A stretch of DNA of 64,000 nt from Tsuneonella flava (GTDB lineage Bacteria > Pseudomonadota > Alphaproteobacteria > Sphingomonadales > Sphingomonadaceae): contig NZ_PHSO01000005.1 of the NCBI RefSeq assembly GCF_002870965.1, positions 310,001-374,000 of the forward strand. Reading direction: 5' to 3'. Under the pieces are notes generated by a model, which was given only the letters and a program-made list of their open reading frames with translations, made no database searches and was not told the origin of the DNA. The position numbers and the translations under genes were made by a program. Of this stretch, positions 16,938-26,094 are shown one piece after another (positions within the stretch are counted from its first letter, which is position 1; each line of letters starts with the position of its first letter).

Positions 16938-17865
16938 GCCTGTCTGGCTGTGGCAGAGCTGCTGGCCGGGCCAGTGCCCTGTCAGTCGCTCTGCCGCCGA
17001 TCCTGAGATCGGCGACGACCGGATAGTGATCGGACGGCAGACGCCCTGCCCAGTGCTGTGTAATCACTGCATAACGCAGCACCCGGACAGTAGGCGACAC
17101 GAGGATATGGTCGATCGCTTCGGCGTCGCCTGCATCGATATGGAAACCGGTGAATGTCCCCGGCGGCCCGTATGGAGCGCTTTCGCTAGCATTGCGTGAA
17201 TCGCGCAAACGCACCGTGTTCGCGCCTGTCAGGATAGCCATCGGCGCGCTGGATAGTCCGGCGTTGAAATCGCCCATCACCAGTGTTGGCATATTGGCGT
17301 ATCCGACCTGCGCGACCCAGTCCGCGATCATATGGGCGCTACGGTCGCGGGCAATGGTGCCGACATGGTCGAAGTGCGTGTTGAGCACGCGGATGCGCTG
17401 TCCGCTCCGCCGGTCGCGCAGCACGGCCCATGTCGCGACGCGGGGATAGGCCGCGTCCCACCCTTTACCGGGCGCTGTGGGTGTGGGGGAGAGCCAGAAC
17501 GAGCCCGTATCGATGGCCTCAAACCGGTCGCGCCGCCAGCCGAGCGGAGAGAACTCCCCGGCATCCACTCCATCGTCGCGGCCCACGCCGATCAATGTGT
17601 AGTCTGGCAGAGCGGTTTGCAGGCCGTGTTTCTGATGCAGCAGGACCTCCTGCATTCCGATAATGTCGGGGGCCTCACGCCGGATCACCGCCGCCACCAT
17701 GTCCGAACGGTGAGGCCAGGCATTGGCCCCGTCCGATGCAAGGTCCAGACGGATGTTATAGGTCATCGCCCGGATTTCGCCGGGCGCACCAGTGTCGCCG
17801 TGCGGTGTGGTGACGCAAGCCGCCAGCAATGTGGCGAAAGCAAGCGTGAGGACACCGCGCAGCAC
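16903..17865 (-). CDS. Endonuclease/exonuclease/phosphatase family lipoprotein
   Basis: The protein has 320 residues, with a GTG start at 17865 and RBS AAGGGG. The lipobox LAAC puts the lipid anchor at about residue 17. Family motifs in order are MTYNIRLD, GMQEVL with the metal-binding Glu, NTHFDHVG, MGDFNAG, and EAIDHILVSP with SDHYPVVADL. The fold hydrolyses phosphodiester or phosphomonoester bonds with a divalent metal; the substrate is unknown. About 28 residues follow the usual end of the domain (ADLRIG) and are encoded across the 3' end of GH144, which looks like a C-terminal extension by stop loss. It lies 12 bp downstream of the esterase and is probably co-transcribed under the operator at 18668. 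Confidence 0.82.
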   Translation of the reverse strand: MLRGVLTLAFATLLAACVTTPHGDTGAPGEIRAMTYNIRLDLASDGANAWPHRSDMVAAVIRREAPDIIGMQEVLLHQKHGLQTALPDYTLIGVGRDDGVDAGEFSPLGWRRDRFEAIDTGSFWLSPTPTAPGKGWDAAYPRVATWAVLRDRRSGQRIRVLNTHFDHVGTIARDRSAHMIADWVAQVGYANMPTLVMGDFNAGLSSAPMAILTGANTVRLRDSRNASESAPYGPPGTFTGFHIDAGDAEAIDHILVSPTVRVLRYAVITQHWAGRLPSDHYPVVADLRIGGRATDRALARPAALPQPDRLNPPACPTSRP

Positions 17866-17877
17866 GCCCGCAGCCCC

Positions 17878-18642
17878 TTATTTGACAGGGACGTTCAGGC
17901 GGTGTGACAGCAACCACAGATAGAGCGCGGGGTCGGCATAGGCAGGATCCCATGCATTGTGACCCAGATCCGGGTAAATCGTCAGTCGCGAGATGCGCCC
18001 GCCGCAAGCGCGGATCGCGCGCGACATGGCAAAGCTGCCTTCCGGCGACACCACATCGTCGCGATCCCCGTGGAATGCCCAGACGGGCAGGTTCCGCAGC
18101 GCGCAGGCGGTGGTCGTATCGCCGCGCCCGGCAACCGGAGCAATCGCCGCGAAGCGGTTCGGCTCTGCCGCGGCCCAGCGCCAGGTGGCGTGTCCGCCCC
18201 GGCTCAAACCGGTCAGATAAATGCGGCTGCGATCGATCGGCAGAGTGGCAACGATGCGATCCACGATATGGTCGAGCTTGGCGATATCCCAATCCTGTTC
18301 CGCAGGCAGCAGAGGCGAGACGAGGATGAATGGGAAATTGGGGTCGGCATCGGCCACTTTGGGTGGGCCGTGGACTTTGACCCGCGCGATATCGTCTCCG
18401 CGCTCCCCCGATCCGTGCAGGAAGATTAACAGTGGGAATGTCTGGCCGGTGTCCTTCGCCGCTGCGGGTGTGGCCCCGGCGGGGAGGAATAACTGATACG
18501 GATACCCATCCGCCTCGATCGCCGGTTGCGGATGCTGGCCGACCGCCAGCGGCTCGGCAGCACGCGATTGCGGAGTGACACATGCCGACAGCAGGACGGC
18601 TGAGACGCAGGCGAGCAGTATTTTGGGGATGGCGATGTTCAT
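17878..18642 (-). CDS. Alpha/beta-hydrolase lipoprotein (phospholipase/carboxylesterase-like)
   Basis: The protein has 254 residues. The start at 18642 follows AGGAGAGG and produces a lipoprotein signal with LLSAC (C21). The fold shows the oxyanion loop FLHGSGERGDD, the nucleophile elbow GLSRGG, the acid segment HGDRDD and the catalytic His in LGHNAWDPAY. Such proteins (dienelactone hydrolase/PHB depolymerase-like) act on esters, and in glycan loci they often remove acyl groups from polysaccharides. A LacI-type operator lies 26 bp upstream of the start, so the gene belongs to the LacI regulon. It is followed by the endonuclease/exonuclease/phosphatase gene in the same unit. Confidence 0.8.
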   Translation of the reverse strand: MNIAIPKILLACVSAVLLSACVTPQSRAAEPLAVGQHPQPAIEADGYPYQLFLPAGATPAAAKDTGQTFPLLIFLHGSGERGDDIARVKVHGPPKVADADPNFPFILVSPLLPAEQDWDIAKLDHIVDRIVATLPIDRSRIYLTGLSRGGHATWRWAAAEPNRFAAIAPVAGRGDTTTACALRNLPVWAFHGDRDDVVSPEGSFAMSRAIRACGGRISRLTIYPDLGHNAWDPAYADPALYLWLLSHRLNVPVK

Positions 18643-18667
18643 TACAAATCCTCTCCTGAACGGCCAA

Positions 18668-18681
18668 TGTAATCGGTTACA
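18668..18681. promoter_or_regulatory. LacI-type operator upstream of the esterase unit
   Basis: TGTAATCGGTTACA, extended to ATGTAATCGGTTACAT, is symmetric except for one central pair. It matches the operators at 12210 and 21123. It lies between the end of the lacI-type gene and the start of the esterase, both read leftward. Confidence 0.78.
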
Positions 18682-18728
18682 TAAATCGACACAAGCCGTT
18701 GTATCCGGCACTTCGCATTCGCATCGGG

Positions 18729-19730
18729 CTAACCCGATGCGCCTGTGGTGGACGCACGAACGGCGAGTGTGGGGGAAATGGTTATCCCGGCATCCGCGCC
18801 CAGCGCTTCCCCGCTCAGCAGACGCAACAGCATCATTGCGGCGGACGATCCCAGGCGGGTGATATCCGAATGCACGGTTGTCAGCTGGGGCGATATGTAA
18901 CGCGCCAGTGGAATATCGTCGAACCCGGCCACCAGTACATCGTGCCCAACGCGCACTCCCGCGCGAGTCAACTCAGCCATCAGGTCGACCGCCATCATGT
19001 CGTTCGCGGCGAACACCGCGTCGAATTCAAAGTCGCGATTGAGCAACAATTGCGCGGCATTGCGCCCGGCATCTTCGCGGAAGTTGCCGGGCAAAATGAT
19101 CGGATGGGTATCGCCCAGTCGCTCGCGCAGGATGTCGCGATATCCCTGCATCCGCTCGCTCGCGTCGCGGTTGCTGGCAGGGCCGGAAATATGCACGATC
19201 TTGCGCGCGCCCCGATCGATCAGGTGTTCGGTAACCATCCGCGCCCCGGAATAGTTATCGACCGATACGAACGGGATATCGCCGTTTTGTGGCTGAGCGT
19301 TGAGCAGAACGGTGGGGATTTGCCAGGTGGCTGCATCCCCCAGCGATTCCGCCCGCGAATTGGGCGGCATCACCAGCAAACCGTCGACCCGGCCGCGCAT
19401 CGATTTGATAGCCAGCACGGTTTCTTCCGTGCTGCCATGCATGTTGCCCAGCAGCAGGTGCTTGCCCGCGCCATGCACTGCCATATCGATGCCGCGGATC
19501 ATCTCGGAAAAGAACTCTCCGAACAGATCGGGCAGGATCACACCGATGGCATCGGTCTTGCGCCGCGTCAGGCTGCGGGCACCGCTGTGCGGGACATAGT
19601 TGAGCTCTGCCGCGGCGGCTTCGATCTTGGCGCGTGTTTCGGCGGTCACGATCGACAGACCGTTAAGCGCCCGCGATGCCGTCGCTACCGATACTCCGGC
19701 GGCTTTCGCCACCTCTCTGATTGTTACCAT
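18729..19730 (-). CDS. LacI family transcriptional regulator
   Basis: The protein has 333 residues. The N-terminal helix-turn-helix (about 3-24) reads TIREVAKAAGVSVATASRAL, with the recognition helix typical of proteins binding palindromes centred on CG. The hinge contains an Ala-rich LTRRKTDAIGVI, and the periplasmic-binding-like effector domain covers about 60-330 (VDGLLVMPPN, VSVDNYSGARM, AVFAANDMMAVDL, VAGFDDIPLA). Three palindromes of the form expected for LacI proteins flank its neighbours, which supports local regulation by a sugar effector, probably an oligosaccharide or glucose disaccharide. It is 64 bp downstream of the MFS gene, probably in the same transcript, and so would be autoregulated through the operator at 21123. 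Confidence 0.92.
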   Translation of the reverse strand: MVTIREVAKAAGVSVATASRALNGLSIVTAETRAKIEAAAAELNYVPHSGARSLTRRKTDAIGVILPDLFGEFFSEMIRGIDMAVHGAGKHLLLGNMHGSTEETVLAIKSMRGRVDGLLVMPPNSRAESLGDAATWQIPTVLLNAQPQNGDIPFVSVDNYSGARMVTEHLIDRGARKIVHISGPASNRDASERMQGYRDILRERLGDTHPIILPGNFREDAGRNAAQLLLNRDFEFDAVFAANDMMAVDLMAELTRAGVRVGHDVLVAGFDDIPLARYISPQLTTVHSDITRLGSSAAMMLLRLLSGEALGADAGITISPTLAVRASTTGASG

Positions 19731-19794
19731 GCCCCAGCCATTTCCGACTTGTAACTGAAATGGGTGTCAAATCCACCCATGCTGCGAATGAAGA

Positions 19795-21021
19795 TCATGC
19801 TGTGGCCTTGCCCTGTATCGTCCCCAAAAGAACGCATGCGATGGCGCACAGACCGGCCAGTATCATGAACAGCGTCCCGAACCCGAACAATGGCACCAGC
19901 GCCAGCGTCAGCCAGGGCATAATGAGCGAAGGTACAGTGTTGGTGAGGTTGAAGAGGCCGAGGTCCCGGCCCCGCGTCTGCGGTCGCGGCAGGATGCGGA
20001 GCGTTTGCCCGGAATGAAGCGCAAGAAACACCCCTGCCGACAGTCCGAAAATGACATATCCGATCGCTCCGCCTGTCGGTGTGGTCGACAGCGCAATGGT
20101 CAGCATTCCGCAAGCGGCAATGCCCGAAAGAATAACCAGCGGCATGAACGGTTTCCCTGCACGATCCGACCACTGACCGACCGCCATCGCCAGCGGGACA
20201 GCAGCGAACAGCACGACAGTGAACAGGCGGGCAGTGAAGCTCTCGGTCAGCGTGTGGTCCAGCGAAATAAACCACATAAGCAGGAAGGCGAACATGGTTG
20301 CTTCACCGATCTGTATCAACAAACGAGACAGCCACATCCGGCGCACGGCGTGTCCGGTGATCAGGGGAGGCAAAGTGCCCGATGCCGTATCGGCAGCAAC
20401 AGGGGTAACCAATGCCGGGATTGCGACCGGTCGGCCAAAGGCAAGCAGTGGAACGATCAATAGCGCGGTTATGGCAGCAATCAGCGTTGCGCGCATTCCC
20501 GCATCGGCAAAACCGGGGATTGTCACCAGCGCTCCGACCAGCGCGCCAACGGCGGGTGAGAGCGCCAGCATTCCGCCCAACATCCCCTTCTGTTCGTCCG
20601 GGATATGATCCCCTGCCATCGCCATCAGCGGGTTGAGCATCATGTTCAGTCCAATCTGCCATACGACGATCATCGCCAGCAACGTCGGCACATTTTCGGC
20701 AAAGCGCATCGAAAGTAGCAGCACGCTCGACAAAATCAGGCCACCGACAATCCATCCCTGGCGCGAACCGGTCAGGTCGCTCAGCCAGCCTACGACGATA
20801 TTCGATATGCTGGCCGCTACTGCACCGGTAAAAGCGCAATAGGACAGGACGCGAACCCCTTCTGCCCCCCACTGTGCGTTGACTTGCAGAGGCAGTAGGA
20901 TCGAAAGAAACGGTGCATAGGAAGTCGCACCGCCGGCAGCGGCCAGAGCATAGAGCACGAGGAATCGCGTCGATTGTGCGCCACGGCCGCGAGGGGGCCG
21001 ATCGTCGTGAAGGCCGTTCAC
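19795..21021 (-). CDS. MFS transporter (sugar uptake candidate)
   Basis: The protein has 408 residues with about 12 hydrophobic segments and the usual cytoplasmic loop after the sixth. The loop GWLSDLTGSRQGW matches the MFS motif A between segments 2 and 3, and GQWSDRAGKPF is its equivalent in the second half. The GTG start at 21021 has only a weak RBS, so the start is uncertain by some codons. It is divergent from GH97, with a LacI operator in the 167-bp gap, and lies upstream of the regulator gene. The context implies inner-membrane uptake of the mono- or disaccharide released by the locus enzymes. The substrate is not readable from the sequence. Confidence 0.85.
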   Translation of the reverse strand: MNGLHDDRPPRGRGAQSTRFLVLYALAAAGGATSYAPFLSILLPLQVNAQWGAEGVRVLSYCAFTGAVAASISNIVVGWLSDLTGSRQGWIVGGLILSSVLLLSMRFAENVPTLLAMIVVWQIGLNMMLNPLMAMAGDHIPDEQKGMLGGMLALSPAVGALVGALVTIPGFADAGMRATLIAAITALLIVPLLAFGRPVAIPALVTPVAADTASGTLPPLITGHAVRRMWLSRLLIQIGEATMFAFLLMWFISLDHTLTESFTARLFTVVLFAAVPLAMAVGQWSDRAGKPFMPLVILSGIAACGMLTIALSTTPTGGAIGYVIFGLSAGVFLALHSGQTLRILPRPQTRGRDLGLFNLTNTVPSLIMPWLTLALVPLFGFGTLFMILAGLCAIACVLLGTIQGKATA

Positions 21022-21122
21022 AGATGCGCCGCTTTCGCAGTTAGCACACCGGGTCGGTGCGGCCTTCGCTGCCTGTCCATCCCTATACTCTCCCCGCCTG
21101 AGCCTCAGGCCACGCCTGAAAA

Positions 21123-21136
21123 TGTAACCGGTTGCA
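21123..21136. promoter_or_regulatory. LacI-type operator between the MFS and GH97 genes
   Basis: TGTAACCGGTTGCA, extended to ATGTAACCGGTTGCAT, is a 14-bp palindrome with one changed pair. It is central in the MFS/GH97 divergent region and overlaps an alternative ATG at 21132, which argues that translation of GH97 begins downstream at 21189. Confidence 0.78.
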
Positions 21137-21188
21137 TGATCCCGGTAAGTCCGCCACTATCCCATGCCAGAGGGAGCCTGAAAAGACG

Positions 21189-23267
21189 ATGTTCGCAGTA
21201 AATTCAACCGGTCGCCTGCCGCACCGATATCTGACGGTTCTCGCTGTGGCACTGGCCATGTTGATGCTGGCCCGCCCGGCTATGCTGCGCGCGGCAGACG
21301 GTCCATCTTATCGGGAATGCTCCCCTAACGGGCGCCTGTGTTTCGTGCTTTCTACACGGGAACAAGTGCCGGTCTATGCGGTGACGCGCGATGGCAAGCC
21401 GGTGATCGATCCATCAAGCCTCGGTTTCATGCTGCGTGGTGCGGGCAAATGGCAGCATGGCATGACTCTGGGCGAGCCGGTCCGTTCCAGCAACTCCGAA
21501 CGGTGGGAACAGCCGTGGGGGGAAAGCCGCTTCGTAGTCGATCGGCACAACGAAATGCGTGTGCCGATTACCGAGCAGGGCAAAACCCGGCGAACGATCG
21601 ATCTGGTCGTGCGGGTGTTCGACAATGGCGTGGGCTTCCGCTTTGTATTCCCGCAGCAAAGCCAGTTGAGCGATGTGCGGATCGATGAAGAGCTGACAGA
21701 ATTCAATCTGGCCGGGAAAGCCGACGCTTGGTGGATTCCCGGCGGGGAGGCAAACCGCTACGAATATCTGTATAATCACACCCCTGCCGATCAGGTGGGC
21801 ACGGCACATACGCCGATTACCTTTCGCCGCGACGACGGGCTGCATATTGCCATCCACGAAGCGGCCTTGTCGGATTACAGCGCGTTCTGGCTGCAAAGGA
21901 TCGACGGGCAGCGGTTCCGCACGCGGCTGGCCCCGTCTTCGCAGCCGTGGAAGGTGCGCCGCACCGCCCCGTTCAACACGCCCTGGCGTACGATCCTGAT
22001 CGCAGGCGATGCGCCCGGCCTCTATGCCGCAGCGGACATTATCCTGAACCTCAACGAACCCAACCGGCTGGGCGATGTCAGTTGGGTGAAGCCGCACAAA
22101 TACGTCGGCATCTGGTGGGCCATGCACCTCGATAAATGGAGCTGGAACGCCGGGCCGAAGCACGGTGCGACGACCGAACATGCGATGCGCTACATCGATT
22201 TTGCCGCTGCCCACGGCTTCAAGTCGGTGCTGGTCGAAGGCTGGAACGAAGGATGGTGGAGCGATAGCGGGCGCAATTTCAAATTCGCCACGGCCTATCC
22301 CGATTTCGACATGGATCGCGTGTCGGCCTGCGCCCGCAGCAAGGGTGTGGAGATCATGGGGCATCATGAAACGGCAGGCAATGCAGGGCTGTACGAACGC
22401 AATCTGGAACAGGCGCTTGCCTATTACGAGCGGCATGGGATTCATGCGGTAAAGACCGGCTATGTTGCCGATGCCGGGGGCGTGCTGCGCGAAGATCCCG
22501 ACGGCACGGAACAGTGGGAATGGCACGATGGGCAATACATGGCCCGCCATCACGAGGACGTGGCGATTGCGGCAGCCCGCCATCACATAGCGATCAACGC
22601 GCACGAACCGATCAAGGACACCGGGATGCGCCGGACATATCCCAACCTTGTCAGCCGCGAAGGTGCGCGGGGCACGGAGTATAACGCGTGGGGCGATCCG
22701 CCGAACCCGCCCAGCCATGAACCGACTCTGTTGTTCACCCGGATGCTGTCGGGCCCGTTCGACCTGACCCCCGGTATCGTCAGCCTCGAAGGGCGCGACA
22801 GTCGGCCGATCCCCAACACGCTGGCCCGGCAACTGGCAGACTATGTCGCGATCTACTCCCCGATTCAGATGGCGGCCGATCTGCCAGAAAATTACGCCAG
22901 ACACCCCGATGCACTGGCGTTCATCGAACGGGTTCCGGTCGATTGGGAACAGACGAAAGTGTTGCAGGGGGCCATCGGTGAATATGCGGTTGTTGCGCGC
23001 CAGCGGCGCGGAGACCGCGACTGGTGGATCGGCGGGATCACCGACGATGCTGCGCGCACTGTCTCGCTCGATCTCTCATTCCTCGCGCCGGGGCGCTATC
23101 GTGCAGAGATCTGGCGCGACGGTTCGGATGGCGGGATCGACGGTGATCGCTTCGCGATGATAAGGGAAAAGCGGACCGTATCGTCGGCAGATGTTCTCGA
23201 TCTGACGATGAAGAGCGGGGGCGGCTTTGCGTTGTCACTCACTCCGCTCGGACGCAGCAAGAAGTAG
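21189..23267 (+). CDS. GH97 glycoside hydrolase, inverting alpha-glucosidase subtype
   Basis: The protein has 692 residues. The ATG at 21189 is preceded by AGGGAG and starts a signal peptide ending near residue 35 (LRAADG). GH97 layout: N-terminal beta-super-sandwich (about 40-300), TIM barrel (about 305-590), C-terminal beta domain. The three Glu residues of the inverting subtype are present: E394 in GHHETAG, E473 in AHEPIKDTG and E497 in RGTEYN. At the position where retaining members carry a nucleophilic Asp it has VKTGYV. The inverting subtype is calcium dependent and acts on alpha-glucosides. The LacI operator upstream ties it to the GH3/GH144 regulon, so the natural substrate may carry both alpha- and beta-linked glucose. 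Confidence 0.88.
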   Translation: MFAVNSTGRLPHRYLTVLAVALAMLMLARPAMLRAADGPSYRECSPNGRLCFVLSTREQVPVYAVTRDGKPVIDPSSLGFMLRGAGKWQHGMTLGEPVRSSNSERWEQPWGESRFVVDRHNEMRVPITEQGKTRRTIDLVVRVFDNGVGFRFVFPQQSQLSDVRIDEELTEFNLAGKADAWWIPGGEANRYEYLYNHTPADQVGTAHTPITFRRDDGLHIAIHEAALSDYSAFWLQRIDGQRFRTRLAPSSQPWKVRRTAPFNTPWRTILIAGDAPGLYAAADIILNLNEPNRLGDVSWVKPHKYVGIWWAMHLDKWSWNAGPKHGATTEHAMRYIDFAAAHGFKSVLVEGWNEGWWSDSGRNFKFATAYPDFDMDRVSACARSKGVEIMGHHETAGNAGLYERNLEQALAYYERHGIHAVKTGYVADAGGVLREDPDGTEQWEWHDGQYMARHHEDVAIAAARHHIAINAHEPIKDTGMRRTYPNLVSREGARGTEYNAWGDPPNPPSHEPTLLFTRMLSGPFDLTPGIVSLEGRDSRPIPNTLARQLADYVAIYSPIQMAADLPENYARHPDALAFIERVPVDWEQTKVLQGAIGEYAVVARQRRGDRDWWIGGITDDAARTVSLDLSFLAPGRYRAEIWRDGSDGGIDGDRFAMIREKRTVSSADVLDLTMKSGGGFALSLTPLGRSKK

Positions 23268-23372
23268 TCTTCAGCCCGACTCTGATCTCGGTTGAGCGTA
23301 ATTGGCGCAGGCGGCGGATATCAGACCATTCGCCAACTGGACCTTGTAGCATTATCGGGCAATCATGCCGGG

Positions 23373-25265
23373 ATGGGAGATGAAAGCGCCGAAGTGCGGG
23401 ATGTGCTCGCGTTCCTGCAATCGACAGAGCCCTTCGCTTCGCTCGACGACGACCATCGTCGGGTAGTCGAGAAGGGGATTGAGGTTGCTTACTTCCGGCG
23501 CGGCACGGTCATTACGGATGCAGGGGATGCGAACGACCGGCTTTCGCTGATTCGCTCTGGCGCGGTCGAACTGATGCTGGGCGGCACACAGCTTTCCGCC
23601 CGATTGGGGGAGCGCGACTGTTTCGGCTATCCCTCGCTCATCCGGCGCGGCCCGGCGCAGAACACCGCGACTGCGATAGAGGACTGCCTGCTTTATCGCC
23701 TGCCGGGCGCGACATTTCATGTGCTGCGCGAGCGGTGTGCGGATTTCCGCAAGTTCTTCGACATCGACGAATCGGCTCGCCTCCGCCGGGCAGTTGCGCG
23801 GATGGAAGGGGATGGGCCGGTGGCGGGGGACGAAAGCGGTCTGGCGATCTATGCGACAATCGGCAGTTTTCTGTCAGGCCGCCCCGCCGTATCGGGCGAC
23901 CCTGCGTTGTCGGTTGGGGAAGCCGCGGCGCTGATGGCGCGCGAGGATGTTTCGACTCTGCCGCTGTGTGAAGACGGGCGCCTGCTCGGAATCGTGACCG
24001 ACAAGGACTTGCGGCGGCGAGTGCTGGCGGTCCAGCTCGATCTGGCGACACCTGTTCGTGCGATTATGACCCCCGATCCGATTACTATCGGCCTGAACGA
24101 TACAGCGATGACTGCACTGCTCGAAATGACGCGGCGGCATATTCATCACTTGCCGGTGATCGATGCATCGGGCGCGCTGGTGGCGGTGATTTCCGCCAGC
24201 GACGTGCTCGGCCAGCTGGGGGCGCATTCGCTCCGCATTCCGGCGGAGATCGAGCGATCTGCCAGCGCTCAGGAACTGGCGACGGCGACTGCCCGGCTGC
24301 CCGATGCCGTCTCTGCACTGGTATCGGCGGGCGTCGATGCCAGCCATGTGACGCACTATGCCAGCGCCATCGGCGGGTCTGCCCATTGCCGTTTGCTCGA
24401 ACTGGCACAGACAGAACTGGGCCCGCCGCCGGTGCCGTTCGCACTGGTGTGTTTCGGCTCGCTCGCCCGATATGAACAGGGGTTGGGTTCGGACCAGGAT
24501 AATGGCTTCGTGCTGGGCGAAGGGTATGACGAGGCCCGGCACAACAGTTATTTCGCAGCGCTGGCCAAACGGCTGAGCGATGGGCTGGCAGCCGCAGGAT
24601 ATGCCTACTGCAAGGGCGATATCATGGCCACTAACCCCGATTGCCGACGCGATCTGGCAGGGTGGCAATCCCGGTTTGGCCACTGGATCGCCACGCCCGA
24701 TCCGCAGGCAGTGCTCGACAGCGCAATCTTCTTCGACATGCGTCCGCTGGCGGGAGAAGAGGAGCTGGTTAAGCAGTTGCGCGAAGGCGTGTTCGCGCAG
24801 GCGCGCGATAATCGGATATTCCTGTCGTTTATGGCGCGGGCGGCGGCTTCTACGGCAGTGCCACTGGGGTTCTTCCGCAATTTCCTGTTGCATCATGATG
24901 CGGATGAAGGCGACGTGCTTGATCTTAAGCGACAGGCGATCGCGCCAATCGTCGATATTGCCCGATGCCATGCTCTTGCCCGAGCGATCCCCGCGACCGG
25001 GACACTGGAGCGACTGGATGCGGCCGCCGCGGCGGGCGGCCTCCACCCCGAAGCTGCGCGCGATCTTGCGGCCGGGTTCGAATTCCTGTGCGATGTGCGC
25101 TTCCGCCATCAGGCAGGGCAGCGGGCGCGCGGCGAGCCTCTTTCGAACTTGTTGCCTCCGCGCGAATTGTCGCGGTTCGATCGCGAACACTTGCGCGATG
25201 CGTTCCGCCTGATCCGCGCTCAGCTCGACAAATTGCGGAGCGATTTCGCCGGTGGCCTGACCTGA
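23373..25265 (+). CDS. Cyclic-nucleotide-binding-like / CBS pair / DUF294 nucleotidyltransferase-like protein
   Basis: The protein has 630 residues. Domains in order are a cyclic-nucleotide-binding-like beta barrel (about 10-130), two CBS domains (about 165-285, with VTDKDLRRR and VISASDVL), a DUF294 putative nucleotidyltransferase domain (about 315-450, with FGSLARYEQGLGSDQDN) and a DUF294 C-terminal helical domain. The GSLAR-(x)n-SDQD pattern is the metal and nucleotide site of pol-beta-like transferases. Proteins of this architecture sit beside acetate symporters and CrbS/CrbR kinases, where they probably sense adenylates. An in-frame TTG at 23292 is possible but has no RBS. One base separates it from the exonuclease gene. 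Confidence 0.85.
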   Translation: MGDESAEVRDVLAFLQSTEPFASLDDDHRRVVEKGIEVAYFRRGTVITDAGDANDRLSLIRSGAVELMLGGTQLSARLGERDCFGYPSLIRRGPAQNTATAIEDCLLYRLPGATFHVLRERCADFRKFFDIDESARLRRAVARMEGDGPVAGDESGLAIYATIGSFLSGRPAVSGDPALSVGEAAALMAREDVSTLPLCEDGRLLGIVTDKDLRRRVLAVQLDLATPVRAIMTPDPITIGLNDTAMTALLEMTRRHIHHLPVIDASGALVAVISASDVLGQLGAHSLRIPAEIERSASAQELATATARLPDAVSALVSAGVDASHVTHYASAIGGSAHCRLLELAQTELGPPPVPFALVCFGSLARYEQGLGSDQDNGFVLGEGYDEARHNSYFAALAKRLSDGLAAAGYAYCKGDIMATNPDCRRDLAGWQSRFGHWIATPDPQAVLDSAIFFDMRPLAGEEELVKQLREGVFAQARDNRIFLSFMARAAASTAVPLGFFRNFLLHHDADEGDVLDLKRQAIAPIVDIARCHALARAIPATGTLERLDAAAAAGGLHPEAARDLAAGFEFLCDVRFRHQAGQRARGEPLSNLLPPRELSRFDREHLRDAFRLIRAQLDKLRSDFAGGLT

Positions 25266-25266
25266 C

Positions 25267-25956
25267 ATGGCACCGCTGTGGTTCGCCGATCCGCGTCGAA
25301 GGTTCGAACGGGCGTTTGCCAGAGCTGCATCGCAGGCCCCGGCAGGGCCGCTGGCAGACTATTATGCCGCAGGGTCGCCCAGGCTCTACACTGCGTTCAG
25401 CGATGCCGAACTGGTGTGCGTCGATCTGGAAACCGATGGCCTGACCCCGCAGCGCGATGCTATTCTGGAAGCGGGGACGGTGCCTCTGGTACAGGGGCGA
25501 TTGCAGGTTGGAGAGGCGAAGCGCACCCGATTTCGCCCGATACAGGCATTGTCGCCTGCCAGTGTGGCGATCCACGGGATCACCGATGATGCCGCGGCTG
25601 AGGCGCTGAGAGAGGATGACGCGCTCGCGCAATTGCTCCCTCTCCTTGCCAGACGAGTGCTGGTGGCCCATTTCGCGCAGATCGAGGCGGAGTTTCTCGA
25701 CCGGGCCTGTCGCCGTGTATTTGGCGGACCATTTGTCGCTCCATTCGTTTGCACGATGCAATTGCAGCAACGCTGGTTCGGCGGAAAGCCGGGCGAGATC
25801 GTGCGTCTGGGGGCGCTGCGCGCGCGTTACGGGTTGCCGCATTATGCAGCGCATGATGGGGTTGGCGATGCGCTGGCGTGCGGCGAATTGTTGCTGGCGC
25901 AAGTTGCCCATAAGTCCGGTTCGCCGCCTTCGCTGGCCGAATTGTTGCGGCGATAA
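25267..25956 (+). CDS. DnaQ-like 3'-5' exonuclease (DEDDh)
   Basis: The protein has 229 residues. Exonuclease motif I is VDLETDGL (D53, E55), motif II is in IHGITDD with VLVAHFAQIEAEFLD, and motif III is HDGVGDALACGELL, giving the DEDDh set. It resembles the epsilon-subunit-like exonuclease that accompanies DUF294 proteins and acetate symporters rather than the replicative DnaQ, because a helical N-terminal extension of about 45 residues precedes the domain. It starts one base after the upstream stop, so it is likely translationally coupled. Its role in acetate metabolism is unexplained, and the association is known only by conserved neighbourhood. Confidence 0.82.
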   Translation: MAPLWFADPRRRFERAFARAASQAPAGPLADYYAAGSPRLYTAFSDAELVCVDLETDGLTPQRDAILEAGTVPLVQGRLQVGEAKRTRFRPIQALSPASVAIHGITDDAAAEALREDDALAQLLPLLARRVLVAHFAQIEAEFLDRACRRVFGGPFVAPFVCTMQLQQRWFGGKPGEIVRLGALRARYGLPHYAAHDGVGDALACGELLLAQVAHKSGSPPSLAELLRR

Positions 25957-26094
25957 TCGGGATCGCCCGGCAGCCTTCAACCTGTCGCAACATTAGACCA
26001 AAGTCGCGCTACCAAACGAACAATCGTGCCCTAGGCTGCAAGCTGATCGTGGGAAAGCCACGGCAGAAATAACAGCTTAAGGGGGAGGACGCTC

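Noticed and set aside
21132-21188. Earlier ATG start for the GH97 gene
   Set aside because: It lies inside the LacI operator, has no RBS and would bury the signal peptide behind 19 polar residues.
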